Shown one piece after another: positions 15,834 to 23,046 of a stretch of 34,326 bases of DNA. Below the pieces are notes generated by a model. The model saw only the letters and a list, made by a program, of their open reading frames with translations. It did not search any database and was not told where the DNA came from. This DNA comes from JAWXVD01 sp044425705 (GTDB taxonomy: Bacteria > Bacillota > Clostridia > Lachnospirales > Lachnospiraceae). The stretch spans positions 1 to 34,326 of the forward strand of contig JAWXVD010000024.1 of the NCBI GenBank assembly GCA_044425705.1, given 5' to 3'. The translations under genes were made by a program, and so were the position numbers. Positions within the stretch are counted from its first letter, which is position 1. Each line of letters starts with the position of its first letter.

Positions 15834-16970
15834 CTATGATTCGTAAACAGCTGCAATATTATCTAATTCCTCTGTAATATGAATATGTTGTGGACAGTGA
15901 CCTTCACATTTTTTACATTTAATGCAATCCGAAGCTTTCCCATTTCCATTTGTTGCAAATCCATAAGATTCAGCATTAATTGGCGGTTCGCCTTCCACAC
16001 CAAACATCCTATTGATATTTGATACTCTAATCAATTCCGGAATATTAATTTTCATAGGACAATCATCTACACAATATTTACATCCAGTACATGGCACAGT
16101 AGGAACTTCTTTGATAATATCAACTACTTTTGCAATACTTTTTCTTTCTCCTTCACTTAATGGTACAAAGTCTTCCATATAAGAAATATTATCATTTAAT
16201 TGTTCTTCTGTAGACATCCCGCTTAATACAGTGATGATATTGTCTAACGATGCACAATATCTAATAGCCCAAGACGGAATTGATGCACCAGGATTAGCAC
16301 TTAGTAAAACTTCTTTCGCTTTTTCTGGCAGTCCAACCAAAGAACCTCCTTTAACCGGTTCCATTATAATAACAGGTAAATTATATTTCATCACCATTTC
16401 ATAACATTTTCTTGATTGTACATTATCATCTTCCCAATCCGCGAAATTTATCTGTAATTGTACAAATTCAACTTCATGACCATGTTTTTCTAAAATTTCT
16501 CCCAACACTTCCGCACTATCATGGAATGAAAAACCAATATGTTTAATCTTTCCTTCTGCCTTCATCTTTTTTACAAATTCCCAAGCACCAAACTCTTCTG
16601 CTTTATCAGCCTTTGCTTTGTCTAAAGCATGAACCAAATAATAATCAAAATATTCCACACCCACACGCTCTAACGAGGTATTGAAAACTTCTTCCATATC
16701 TTCTGGTTTCTGACAGACCCATAAAGGCAATTTGTTTGCAACTTGAAAACTTTCACGAGGATAACGTTCAATCACTGCACGTTTGACAGCATTTTCCGAA
16801 ATACCATTTCCATAAACATAAGCAGTATCAAAATACGTAAATCCCTTTTCCATATAAGAATCCACCATTTTTTTCACTTGTTCTATATCCGTTTCACCGT
16901 TTAACTCTGGCAATCTCATAAAACCAAAACCTAATTTTTTTATTTCTTCTCCTAAATATCCTACACCCAT
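15834..16970 (-). CDS. Aldo/keto reductase with C-terminal 4Fe-4S ferredoxin domain
   Basis: A 378-aa cytoplasmic oxidoreductase. The N-terminal ~280 residues are an AKR barrel with the catalytic tetrad: Asp and Tyr in YFDTAYVYG, Lys in VANKLP and His in YYLVHAL. The C-terminus carries two cysteine clusters, CTGCKYCVDDCP and CIKCKKCEGHCP, for two 4Fe-4S centres. This fusion is common in anaerobic Clostridia and substrates are mostly unknown. The start at 16970 is fixed by AGGAGG 6 nt upstream; the frame extends to 16994 without a better site. It has its own promoter at 17033-17061. Confidence 0.92.
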   Translation of the reverse strand: MGVGYLGEEIKKLGFGFMRLPELNGETDIEQVKKMVDSYMEKGFTYFDTAYVYGNGISENAVKRAVIERYPRESFQVANKLPLWVCQKPEDMEEVFNTSLERVGVEYFDYYLVHALDKAKADKAEEFGAWEFVKKMKAEGKIKHIGFSFHDSAEVLGEILEKHGHEVEFVQLQINFADWEDDNVQSRKCYEMVMKYNLPVIIMEPVKGGSLVGLPEKAKEVLLSANPGASIPSWAIRYCASLDNIITVLSGMSTEEQLNDNISYMEDFVPLSEGERKSIAKVVDIIKEVPTVPCTGCKYCVDDCPMKINIPELIRVSNINRMFGVEGEPPINAESYGFATNGNGKASDCIKCKKCEGHCPQHIHITEELDNIAAVYES

Positions 16971-17032
16971 ACGATACCTCCTATCACTTTTCATGTCTAT
17001 ATTCTAAAATACTGTCGTTCACTTCATCTTAT

Positions 17033-17061
17033 ATGATAGCTATTGTATAGTATTTCGTCAA
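17033..17061 (-). promoter_or_regulatory. Sigma-A promoter of the aldo/keto reductase gene
   Basis: Minus strand: TTGACG (17061-17056), a 17-nt spacer and TATCAT (17038-17033), about 63 nt before the ATG. Confidence 0.7.
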
Positions 17062-17128
17062 TGGATTTTTATCTTATCTCAGATTAAGAATCGATTTATC
17101 ATTTTTTCTACTAATATCCATCACTTGG

Positions 17129-17192
17129 CCAAAGTCTGGCAACTTTGGCTCGAAGAGACAAATTGCTGGTTGAAAAATCTTGTTTTTCAACC
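17129..17192 (-). terminator. Two hairpins after the TauE/SafE gene, possible terminator
   Basis: GGTTGAAAAA/TTTTTCAACC (17168-17177 and 17183-17192) and CCAAAGT/ACTTTGG (17129-17135 and 17142-17148). They lie just past the TauE/SafE stop. Neither has a clear T run on the minus strand, so termination is uncertain. Confidence 0.4.
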
Positions 17193-17207
17193 TAAGTATA
17201 CCTCTAA

Positions 17208-17972
17208 TTATATGAAATATGTAACTGTAATCATAACAACCGCCAAGCCCACAAGTAGAATTCCCATACCTCTGTTAAGTGCCTTAGCCGATGCTTTATT
17301 AGCAAAAACCGCAGCTAATCTGGCAAATACTACCGTACTCAAAATACAAACAAGCAAACAAACTATATCTGGCATTCCACCGATAATAAAATGACTTACT
17401 GCTCCTGTTAATGCTGTAAAGGCCATAATAAAAACACTAGTGCCTACCGCTGTTTTTAATTCATATCCTAATATAGTAGTTAAGATTAGAAGCATCATAA
17501 TTCCACCACCAGCTCCCATAAACCCACAAATAGAACCTATGACACAACCTCCACCTATGGATTGTATCATTCTCTTTTTCGGACTCATACTTTCCATTTG
17601 TTGTTTCGTTGTCATAACAGGTGCAAAAATAAACTTCAAACCAAGAAATAACGTTGCAAAGACTGACATATCTCCCATTGTGGTGGCTGGAACATAACTT
17701 GATACCACACTTCCAATCAAAGTAAATATGAGAACTGTAATCATCATGGTCATTCCGTTTTTGATATCAATATTGTCATTCTTTTTATAAACATATGCCG
17801 ATATCGCACTGGCCATTACATCACTGGCTAAGGCTACTCCTATAGCCTGATAGGCATCCATCCCTACAAATGTAATCAACATAGGTGCAATCACCGCTGC
17901 CGCACTCATTCCTGCTAATCCAGTACCTAATCCAGCACCCACACCAGCTAAAACATAAACTAAAATTTCCAT
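17208..17972 (-). CDS. TauE/SafE-family sulfite/anion exporter-like permease
   Basis: A membrane protein of about 254 aa with 7-8 hydrophobic segments and the two family repeats: GLGTGLAGMSAAAVIAPML near the N-terminus and GFMGAGGGIMMLLIL in the second half. The family (TauE/SafE/YfcA, PF01925) moves sulfite, sulfoacetate or related anions; substrate cannot be assigned. The ATG at 17972 is chosen because the protein then begins MEILVYVLAGVGAG, and AGGAAAAGAG precedes it. Starting at 18026 would place codons across a transposon target duplication. A 141-bp MITE sits in its upstream region, apparently between promoter and gene. Confidence 0.85.
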   Translation of the reverse strand: MEILVYVLAGVGAGLGTGLAGMSAAAVIAPMLITFVGMDAYQAIGVALASDVMASAISAYVYKKNDNIDIKNGMTMMITVLIFTLIGSVVSSYVPATTMGDMSVFATLFLGLKFIFAPVMTTKQQMESMSPKKRMIQSIGGGCVIGSICGFMGAGGGIMMLLILTTILGYELKTAVGTSVFIMAFTALTGAVSHFIIGGMPDIVCLLVCILSTVVFARLAAVFANKASAKALNRGMGILLVGLAVVMITVTYFI

Positions 17973-18023
17973 AACTCTTTTCCTAACTCTTTTTATTTGC
18001 AACAGTTCACATATGACCTGTAA

Positions 18024-18180
18024 CATTTATTGTAACTATTCAGCTATAAGCTGAAAGTTACAATTTTATGTACACAAATTGCTAAAAACATCAATTTGGC
18101 ACTGCCTACTCAGGTTTTTATACAAAATAACGTATAAAAACACCTCGCGAGCATGTATAGCTGAACTGTTACCATTTATT
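18024..18180. mobile_element. 141-bp MITE (18032-18172) with 8-bp target duplication CATTTATT
   Basis: The left end GTAACTATTCAGCTATA (18032-18048) and the right end TATAGCTGAACTGTTAC (18156-18172) are 17-bp inverted repeats with two mismatches. Perfect 8-bp direct repeats CATTTATT flank them (18024-18031 and 18173-18180). Inside are three hairpins: GTAACT.TTCAGCT with AGCTGAA.AGTTAC at the left end, CAAATTG/CAATTTG (18075-18081 and 18092-18098), and AGGTTTTTATAC with GTATAAAAAC.CCT (18112-18123 and 18132-18145). It has no ORF. GTAA ends plus an 8-bp duplication fit the IS66 family, which would have to act in trans. Confidence 0.88.
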
Positions 18181-18187
18181 TCACCTT

Positions 18188-18203
18188 TGTATTTCGAAAT
18201 ACA
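18188..18203. promoter_or_regulatory. 16-bp perfect palindrome, candidate operator for the TauE/SafE gene
   Basis: TGTATTTCGAAATACA is a perfect 16-bp palindrome, 8 nt beyond the right target duplication of the MITE. A possible minus-strand promoter lies just upstream (18233-18262). The binding protein is unknown. Confidence 0.5.
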
Positions 18204-18232
18204 CTTACTTCAAAACATTACATACAACCTCA

Positions 18233-18262
18233 ACTATACTATAACCATCAATTGTGATGTAA
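18233..18262 (-). promoter_or_regulatory. Possible TauE/SafE promoter beyond the MITE
   Basis: Minus strand: TTACAT (18262-18257), an 18-nt spacer and TATAGT (18238-18233). If used, the transcript would carry the whole MITE as a structured leader of ~250 nt. Confidence 0.35.
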
Positions 18263-18286
18263 CTTTGTTAATATGTCGATAATAAA

Positions 18287-18405
18287 AATATGCCCTCAGA
18301 CATTTAATATATAAGGGCAAAAATAAATTTTCCCCCACAGCGTCTGTGATTTCACCCTTACAAGCAAGTGAAATCACTGGACTTAAATGTGTCTGAAAGC
18401 ATATT
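18287..18405 (-). terminator. Large branched terminator-like structure after tpiA, containing the intergenic repeat copy 2
   Basis: Minus strand: AATATGCTTTCAGACACATTTAA (from 18405) pairs with TTAAATGTCTGAGGGCATATT (to 18287) and is followed by TTTATT. Inside the closing stem are the two hairpins of the repeat also seen at 14739-14800. The structure begins 25 nt after the tpiA stop and probably ends the gap-pgk-tpiA transcript. Confidence 0.6.
18314..18376 (-). repeat. Intergenic two-hairpin repeat, copy 2 (inverted)
   Basis: The minus-strand reading matches 14739-14800: TGATTTC (18376-18370), CTTGCTTGTAAG, GAAATCA (18353-18347), then GGGGGAAAATTTATTTTTGCCC-type hairpin 2. The second stem pairs with G:C where copy 1 has T:A, supporting conserved structure. 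Confidence 0.75.
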
Positions 18406-18429
18406 CCTAAGAATTCTCGTTAGAATTAC

Positions 18430-19179
18430 TTATTTATAGTTTACAATTTTACCAAAATCTGGTTTTAAAGCTGCACCACCAACTAATCCACCATCGATAT
18501 CTGCTTGTGCAAATAATTCTGCTGCTGTACTAGCATTTACAGAACCGCCGTATTGGATACGGATAGCTTCTGCTGTAGCTTGATCATAAACTTCACCAAT
18601 ACATACACGGATAGCTGCACAAACTTCTTGTGCTTGTTCTGTAGTCGCTGTAACACCTGTTCCGATAGCCCAGATTGGTTCGTAAGCGATTACTGCTGTA
18701 GCTGCTTGTTCTGCTGTTACATTTAAGAAAGCAATTTTGATTTGTTGACGGATAAAGTCAATTGTAACACCTTGTTCTCTTTGTGTTAATGTTTCTCCAC
18801 AACAAACGATAGGTGTAATACCATGTTCGAAAGCTTTTAATACTTTTTTGTTTACTGTTTCATCTGTTTCAGCAAAGTATTCTCTTCTTTCTGAATGTCC
18901 GATTACTACGTATTTTACTCCAACATCTGTTAACATTGCTGGTGAAATTTCGCCTGTATAAGCGCCACTTTCTTCATAGTACATATTTTCTGCACCGATT
19001 TCAATATTAGATCCTTTAGCAGCTTCTAAAGCTGGGATAATGTCGATAGCTGGTACACAGAAAACTACATCTGATTCTTCTGTTGCTACTAATGGTTTTA
19101 ATGTGTTAATTAATTCTACTGCTTGGCTTGGAGTCATGTTCATTTTCCAGTTACCAGCGATAATTTTTCTTCTTGCCAT
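18430..19179 (-). CDS. tpiA: Triose-phosphate isomerase
   Basis: It interconverts dihydroxyacetone phosphate and glyceraldehyde 3-phosphate. The 249-aa length is standard. Catalytic residues are all visible: K12 in GNWKMN, H95 in GHSERR and E167 in AYEPIWAIGTG. The phosphate-binding segment IQYGGSVN is near the C-terminus. TAGGAGA precedes the ATG at 19179. It is third in the gap-pgk-tpiA series, 215 nt after pgk. That gap contains a 138-bp hairpin element, so its expression may be uncoupled from pgk. Confidence 0.98.
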   Translation of the reverse strand: MARRKIIAGNWKMNMTPSQAVELINTLKPLVATEESDVVFCVPAIDIIPALEAAKGSNIEIGAENMYYEESGAYTGEISPAMLTDVGVKYVVIGHSERREYFAETDETVNKKVLKAFEHGITPIVCCGETLTQREQGVTIDFIRQQIKIAFLNVTAEQAATAVIAYEPIWAIGTGVTATTEQAQEVCAAIRVCIGEVYDQATAEAIRIQYGGSVNASTAAELFAQADIDGGLVGGAALKPDFGKIVNYK

Positions 19180-19242
19180 GATTGTATTCTCCTATTAACT
19201 GATTAGTTTATATTTGTTTTTTATATTGCTTCATTCTATTTT

Positions 19243-19380
19243 GATGAATGCTAGATATTTTTCCATTTAAGAGGTGTATAAAAACGTCAGCACTTATGCT
19301 CTGTCCTTTAGAGCATTAGTACTGCTACGTTTTTAATCAAGCGAAAGCGTCCTCGTAATGGATAATATCTAGTATTCATC
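19243..19380. repeat. 138-bp element with long imperfect inverted repeats between pgk and tpiA
   Basis: The left arm from GATGAATGCTAGATATT (19243) and the right arm ending in AATATCTAGTATTCATC (19380) are complementary over ~30 nt with few mismatches. A second inner hairpin, AAAAACGT.AG.ACT.ATGCTCT with AGAGCAT.AGT.CT..ACGTTTTT, fills the centre, and GCGAAAGC forms a small side hairpin. No target duplication was found at the edges. It starts 15 nt after the pgk stop. It may be an ERIC-like or MITE repeat, or an RNA element controlling the operon. Confidence 0.65.
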
Positions 19381-19394
19381 CCATAATCAATGAT

Positions 19395-20603
19395 TTATTT
19401 ATCGTTTGTACAAGCAACGCCTGGTAATTCTTTTCCTTCTAAGAACTCAAGAGAAGCTCCACCACCTGTTGAAATATGGCTCATTTGAGGTCCATATCCT
19501 AAAATATTTACAGCTGCTGCTGAATCACCACCACCGATGATTGTTGTTGCATCTGTTTCTGCAAGAGCTTTTGCTACTGCAATTGTTCCTTTTGCAAGTG
19601 TAGGATTTTCAAATACACCCATTGGTCCGTTCCAAACAACTGTTTTAGCTGTTTTCACTGCTTCTGCAAATGCTTCTGAAGCTTTTGGTCCAATATCTAA
19701 CCCCATTTTTCCTGCTGGCATAGCATCACAAGCAACATATTCTACTTCGATTTCAGCATCAATAGGACTTGGGAATGATGCAGCTACAGCTGTATCTTCT
19801 GGTAATAATAAATTTTTACCGAGAGCTTCTGCTTTTGCTACCATTTCTTTACAGTAATCAAGTTTTTCGTCATCTACTAAAGATGCTCCAACTTCGTATC
19901 CTTTTGCTTTTAAGAATGTGTAAGCCATACCACCACCGATGATAAGAGTATCACATTTTTCAAGTAAGTTAGAGATAACATTTAATTTATCTGCAACTTT
20001 TGCTCCACCAAGAATTGCTACGAAAGGTCTTACTGGACTTTCAACTGCATTTCCTAAGAAATCGATTTCTTTTTGCATTAAATATCCAACAACTGAAGTA
20101 TCTACAAATGAGCTAACTCCAACGTTTGAACAGTGTGCACGGTGTGCTGTACCAAAAGCATCAATTACTACAACATCACATAAAGAAGCTAATTCTTTAG
20201 AGAAAGCTTCTCCATTTTTAGTTTCTTCTACTCTGTAACGAGTATTTTCTAATAAGATAACATCTCCATCATTCATTGCTTCTACTGCTGCTTTTGCATT
20301 GTCACCAACTACACAAGCATCAGCTGCAAATTTAACTTCTTGTCCTAATAATTCTGTTAAAGCTGCTGCTACTGGAGCTAATGATAATTCTGGTTTTGCT
20401 TCTCCCTTTGGTTTACCAAGGTGAGAACAAAGAATTACTTTTCCACCATCAGCGATTAATTTTTTGATTGTTGGAAGAGCTGCTGTAAGACGGTTTTTGT
20501 CTGTGATTACACCTGCTTTTAAAGGTACATTAAAATCACATCTGCAAAGAACACGAAGTCCTTTTACATTAATATCATCAATTGATTTTTTGTTTAATGA
20601 CAT
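19395..20603 (-). CDS. pgk: Phosphoglycerate kinase
   Basis: It transfers phosphate from 1,3-bisphosphoglycerate to ADP. The 402-aa length is normal. The N-terminal substrate site reads RVLCRCDFNVPL, with the His-containing LCSHLGKPKG basic segment and the helix ENTRYRVEE. The nucleotide-binding C-lobe has AILGGAKVADKL, NGPMGVFE and a final GGGDSAAAV followed by STGGGASLEFLEG. AGAAGGAGG lies upstream of the ATG at 20603. It is the second gene of the glycolytic cluster, 186 nt after gap; a strong 12-bp hairpin lies in that gap. Confidence 0.98.
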   Translation of the reverse strand: MSLNKKSIDDINVKGLRVLCRCDFNVPLKAGVITDKNRLTAALPTIKKLIADGGKVILCSHLGKPKGEAKPELSLAPVAAALTELLGQEVKFAADACVVGDNAKAAVEAMNDGDVILLENTRYRVEETKNGEAFSKELASLCDVVVIDAFGTAHRAHCSNVGVSSFVDTSVVGYLMQKEIDFLGNAVESPVRPFVAILGGAKVADKLNVISNLLEKCDTLIIGGGMAYTFLKAKGYEVGASLVDDEKLDYCKEMVAKAEALGKNLLLPEDTAVAASFPSPIDAEIEVEYVACDAMPAGKMGLDIGPKASEAFAEAVKTAKTVVWNGPMGVFENPTLAKGTIAVAKALAETDATTIIGGGDSAAAVNILGYGPQMSHISTGGGASLEFLEGKELPGVACTNDK

Positions 20604-20704
20604 AATAAATGCCTCCTTCTATGGAAATCTATTTTATATTAAGATCGAGAAACCTCAACTTAATATGTATTCTTTTTCTAATATAATTCTCATTTTTAAA
20701 TAAC

Positions 20705-20733
20705 AAAGGTCCGGTCCATAAGACCGGACCTTT
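20705..20733. terminator. Perfect 12-bp hairpin between gap and pgk
   Basis: AAAGGTCCGGTC (20705-20716) and GACCGGACCTTT (20722-20733) form a G+C-rich perfect stem with a 5-nt loop. On the minus strand it is followed by GTTATTTAAAAAT, a poor T run. It is more likely a partial terminator or an mRNA 3'-end stabiliser for gap than a full stop. Confidence 0.6.
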
Positions 20734-20789
20734 ATAGGTCTTTCCAACTACTAAATAATTTTAGCAGACAAAAATTTGTAAAATTAGAA

Positions 20790-21803
20790 TTAAGCTAATT
20801 CAGCAAAGTATTTGATTGTTCTAACCATTTGGCTTGTGTATGAGTTTTCATTATCATACCATGAAACAACTTGTACATGTGTAGTTCCATTGTCTAATGG
20901 TGTAACCATTGTTTGTGTAGCATCGAATAATGAACCGAATGTGATTCCAACGATATCGCTAGATACTAATTCTTCTTCTGTATATCCGAAAGATTCTGTA
21001 GCTGCTGCTTTCATAGCTGCGTTGATATCTGCTACAGTTACTGTTCCTTCAACAACTGCTGTTAATAATGTTGTAGAACCTGTTGGTGTTGGGATACGTT
21101 GAGCAGCACCGATTAATTTTCCGTTTAATTCTGGAATAACTAAACCGATAGCTTTAGCAGCTCCTGTTGAGTTAGGAACGATTGAGCAAGCTGCAGCTCT
21201 AGCTCTTCTTAAATCTCCTTTTGGATGTGGTCCATCAAGAGTCATTTGATCTCCAGTGTAAGCATGGATAGTAGCCATGATACCACTTTTAATTGGAGCA
21301 AGTTTGTTTAAAGCGTCTGCCATTGGTGCAAGACAGTTTGTTGTACAAGAAGCAGCTGAGATAACTGTATCTTCTGCTGTTAAAATGTCGTGGTTTACAT
21401 TGTAAACAACTGTTGGAAGGTCATTTCCTGCTGGAGCAGAGATAACAACTTTTTTAGCACCTGCTGCGATATGAGCAGAAGCTTTGTCTTTTGAACAGAA
21501 GAAACCTGTACATTCTAAAACTACGTCTACGTCTAATTCTCCCCATGGAAGATCTTTAGGATCTCTTTGCGCGTAGATTTGGATTTCTTTTCCAGAAACT
21601 ACGATTGACGATTCTTTAGCTTCAACTGTATCTCCTAAAGCATATCTACCTTGAGCTGAATCATATTTTAATAAGTGAGCTAACATTTTTGGGTTTGTTA
21701 AATCATTGATTGCTACTACTTCATACCCTTCAGCACCAAACATTTGTCTGAATGCAAGACGACCGATACGGCCAAATCCATTAATTGCAACTTTTACTGC
21801 CAT
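20790..21803 (-). CDS. gap: Glyceraldehyde-3-phosphate dehydrogenase, NAD type
   Basis: It oxidises glyceraldehyde 3-phosphate to 1,3-bisphosphoglycerate. The 337-aa length is standard. The Rossmann motif INGFGRIGR is at residues 7-15. D34 in INDLT favours NAD over NADP. C153 in SAASCTTNC is the catalytic nucleophile and H180 in ATIHAYTGDQ its partner. AGGAGGAATT precedes the ATG at 21803. It is the first gene of gap-pgk-tpiA. No cggR-type regulator lies upstream; a palindrome over the putative promoter may replace it. Confidence 0.98.
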   Translation of the reverse strand: MAVKVAINGFGRIGRLAFRQMFGAEGYEVVAINDLTNPKMLAHLLKYDSAQGRYALGDTVEAKESSIVVSGKEIQIYAQRDPKDLPWGELDVDVVLECTGFFCSKDKASAHIAAGAKKVVISAPAGNDLPTVVYNVNHDILTAEDTVISAASCTTNCLAPMADALNKLAPIKSGIMATIHAYTGDQMTLDGPHPKGDLRRARAAACSIVPNSTGAAKAIGLVIPELNGKLIGAAQRIPTPTGSTTLLTAVVEGTVTVADINAAMKAAATESFGYTEEELVSSDIVGITFGSLFDATQTMVTPLDNGTTHVQVVSWYDNENSYTSQMVRTIKYFAELA

Positions 21804-21891
21804 TTTAAATTCCTCCTAAAATGATTTTCTTTTTTATATTATTTTGTTATCACATAATCTACGTAATATACAAAATTTTATCAGCACTTTT

Positions 21892-21920
21892 ATTTTACCT
21901 AATTTGTCTTAAAAATACAA
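21892..21920 (-). promoter_or_regulatory. Possible gap promoter
   Basis: Minus strand: TTGTAT (21920-21915), a 17-nt spacer and TAAAAT (21897-21892). The -35 box overlaps the palindrome at 21912-21930. Consensus match only; the region is very A+T-rich. Confidence 0.4.
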
Positions 21921-21930
21921 GACGTATTTT
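21912..21930. promoter_or_regulatory. Palindrome AAAATAC-N5-GTATTTT upstream of gap
   Basis: Perfect 7-bp arms with a 5-nt spacer, overlapping the putative -35 of gap. It does not resemble the CggR operator. Candidate site for an unknown glycolytic regulator. Confidence 0.4.
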
Positions 21931-22141
21931 CATTTTTTTTCTTTTTATCTTCATTCTAATACATATTCTTTACATTTTACTAATTAATTCTAGTTACTTG
22001 TGAAATTTTTGTCTATTTCCTATATACCTTTTTATCTTAAAAATTATGTATAATGATTTCGTATATAGTTTAATCATTCCTTACATTTTCATATTAAGTA
22101 TTTTATGTTTGGAAATTTATCACACTACGAAAGGATTTTTT

Positions 22142-22963
22142 ATGGCAATCACAACAGACTATCATTTACATACTTATTTTTCAGGTGACTCCGAGGCTCC
22201 AATGGAGGATATGGTAAAGCAGGCCATTTCATTAGGACTCACTCATATTTGTTTCACAGAGCATATGGATATGGATCAACCACCTGCTCCCAACGGCGAA
22301 ATTTTAAATTTTGAAGTGAATACTGATTCCTATTTATTTGAATTAATTACTTTAAAGGAAAAATATGCCAAGGAGATAGCAATCAATTTCGGAATCGAAT
22401 TAGGGTTAAATCCAGCCATCAGTAGAAAGTTAGCTGCCTATATTAAATCCTTTGACTTTGATTTTGTGATTGGTTCCACTCATTTATGCAATGGAATAGA
22501 TCCTTATTTCCCAGAATATTTTGTAGGTAAAAGTGATGAAGAAGCTCATAGAGAATTTTTTCAATGCACCTTAGATAACATCAAATCTTTTTCAAATTAT
22601 GATGTATATGGACACTTAGATTATATTGTTCGCTATGGCCAAAACAAAGATACTAATTATTCATATAATAAGCACAGTGATCTCATCGATGAAATCTTGA
22701 AAAAATTAATCTATAAAGAAAAAGGATTAGAAGTCAATACTGCAGGTCTAAAAAAAGGATTGCGTGATGTTCATCCTTATACCGATATCCTAAAGCGCTA
22801 CAAGGAACTAGGCGGTGAAATCATCACCATTGGCTCTGATGCTCATACACCTTCGGATATGGCCTTCGGATATGACCACGCTAGTGCAGTCTTAAAAGAA
22901 TGTGGATTTCAGTACTATTGTACTTTCGATAAACGTATGGCTAATTTTATCCCTTTAAAATAA
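22142..22963 (+). CDS. PHP-domain histidinol-phosphatase family protein (HisJ/HisK-like)
   Basis: A metal-dependent phosphoesterase of 273 aa. The first PHP motif is DYHLHTYFSGD near the N-terminus, with the metal ligands HxH. Others are TEHMD, the glutamate in FGIELGLNP, GSTHL, YGHLDYI and the terminal GSDAHTPSD. All the metal-binding residues of the PHP fold are visible. HisJ-type members complete histidine synthesis by dephosphorylating histidinol phosphate, but no other his gene is nearby, so the substrate is uncertain. The ATG at 22142 is preferred (AAAGGA close upstream); the frame extends to 22046 through a hydrophobic stretch without a ribosome site. Confidence 0.85.
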   Translation: MAITTDYHLHTYFSGDSEAPMEDMVKQAISLGLTHICFTEHMDMDQPPAPNGEILNFEVNTDSYLFELITLKEKYAKEIAINFGIELGLNPAISRKLAAYIKSFDFDFVIGSTHLCNGIDPYFPEYFVGKSDEEAHREFFQCTLDNIKSFSNYDVYGHLDYIVRYGQNKDTNYSYNKHSDLIDEILKKLIYKEKGLEVNTAGLKKGLRDVHPYTDILKRYKELGGEIITIGSDAHTPSDMAFGYDHASAVLKECGFQYYCTFDKRMANFIPLK

Positions 22964-22986
22964 TGCTCTTCACCATAGATGAATTT

Positions 22987-23038
22987 AAAAAAGATGTCAC
23001 TTCAACAAACGATACTTGCTAAAGTGACATCTTTTTTT
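22987..23038. terminator. Bidirectional rho-independent terminator
   Basis: AAAAAGATGTCACTT (22987-23002) pairs with AAAGTGACATCTTTTTTT (23021-23038). T runs exist on both strands. It serves both the PHP gene and the convergent nifS-nifU-mnmA operon. Confidence 0.9.
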
Positions 23039-23046
23039 CTTTTATT

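Larger units (their letters stand above)
17973..18429. other. Intergenic region between the TauE/SafE gene and tpiA
   Basis: About 457 nt with no gene. In order: leader of TauE/SafE, 141-bp MITE with target duplication, 16-bp palindrome, possible promoter, and the branched terminator-like structure holding the second intergenic repeat. Confidence 0.75.
21804..22141. other. Divergent intergenic region between gap and the PHP phosphatase gene
   Basis: About 338 nt, strongly A+T-rich. It holds the putative gap promoter and palindrome and, toward the other gene, a TATAAT box at 22049-22054 without a good -35. No small gene or RNA was recognised. Confidence 0.5.

Noticed and set aside
17129..17192. 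Possible further MITE copy (ACAAATTGCT followed by a hairpin and CCTAAGT)
   Set aside because: Only about 17 scattered matching bases; the hairpin stem is unrelated.
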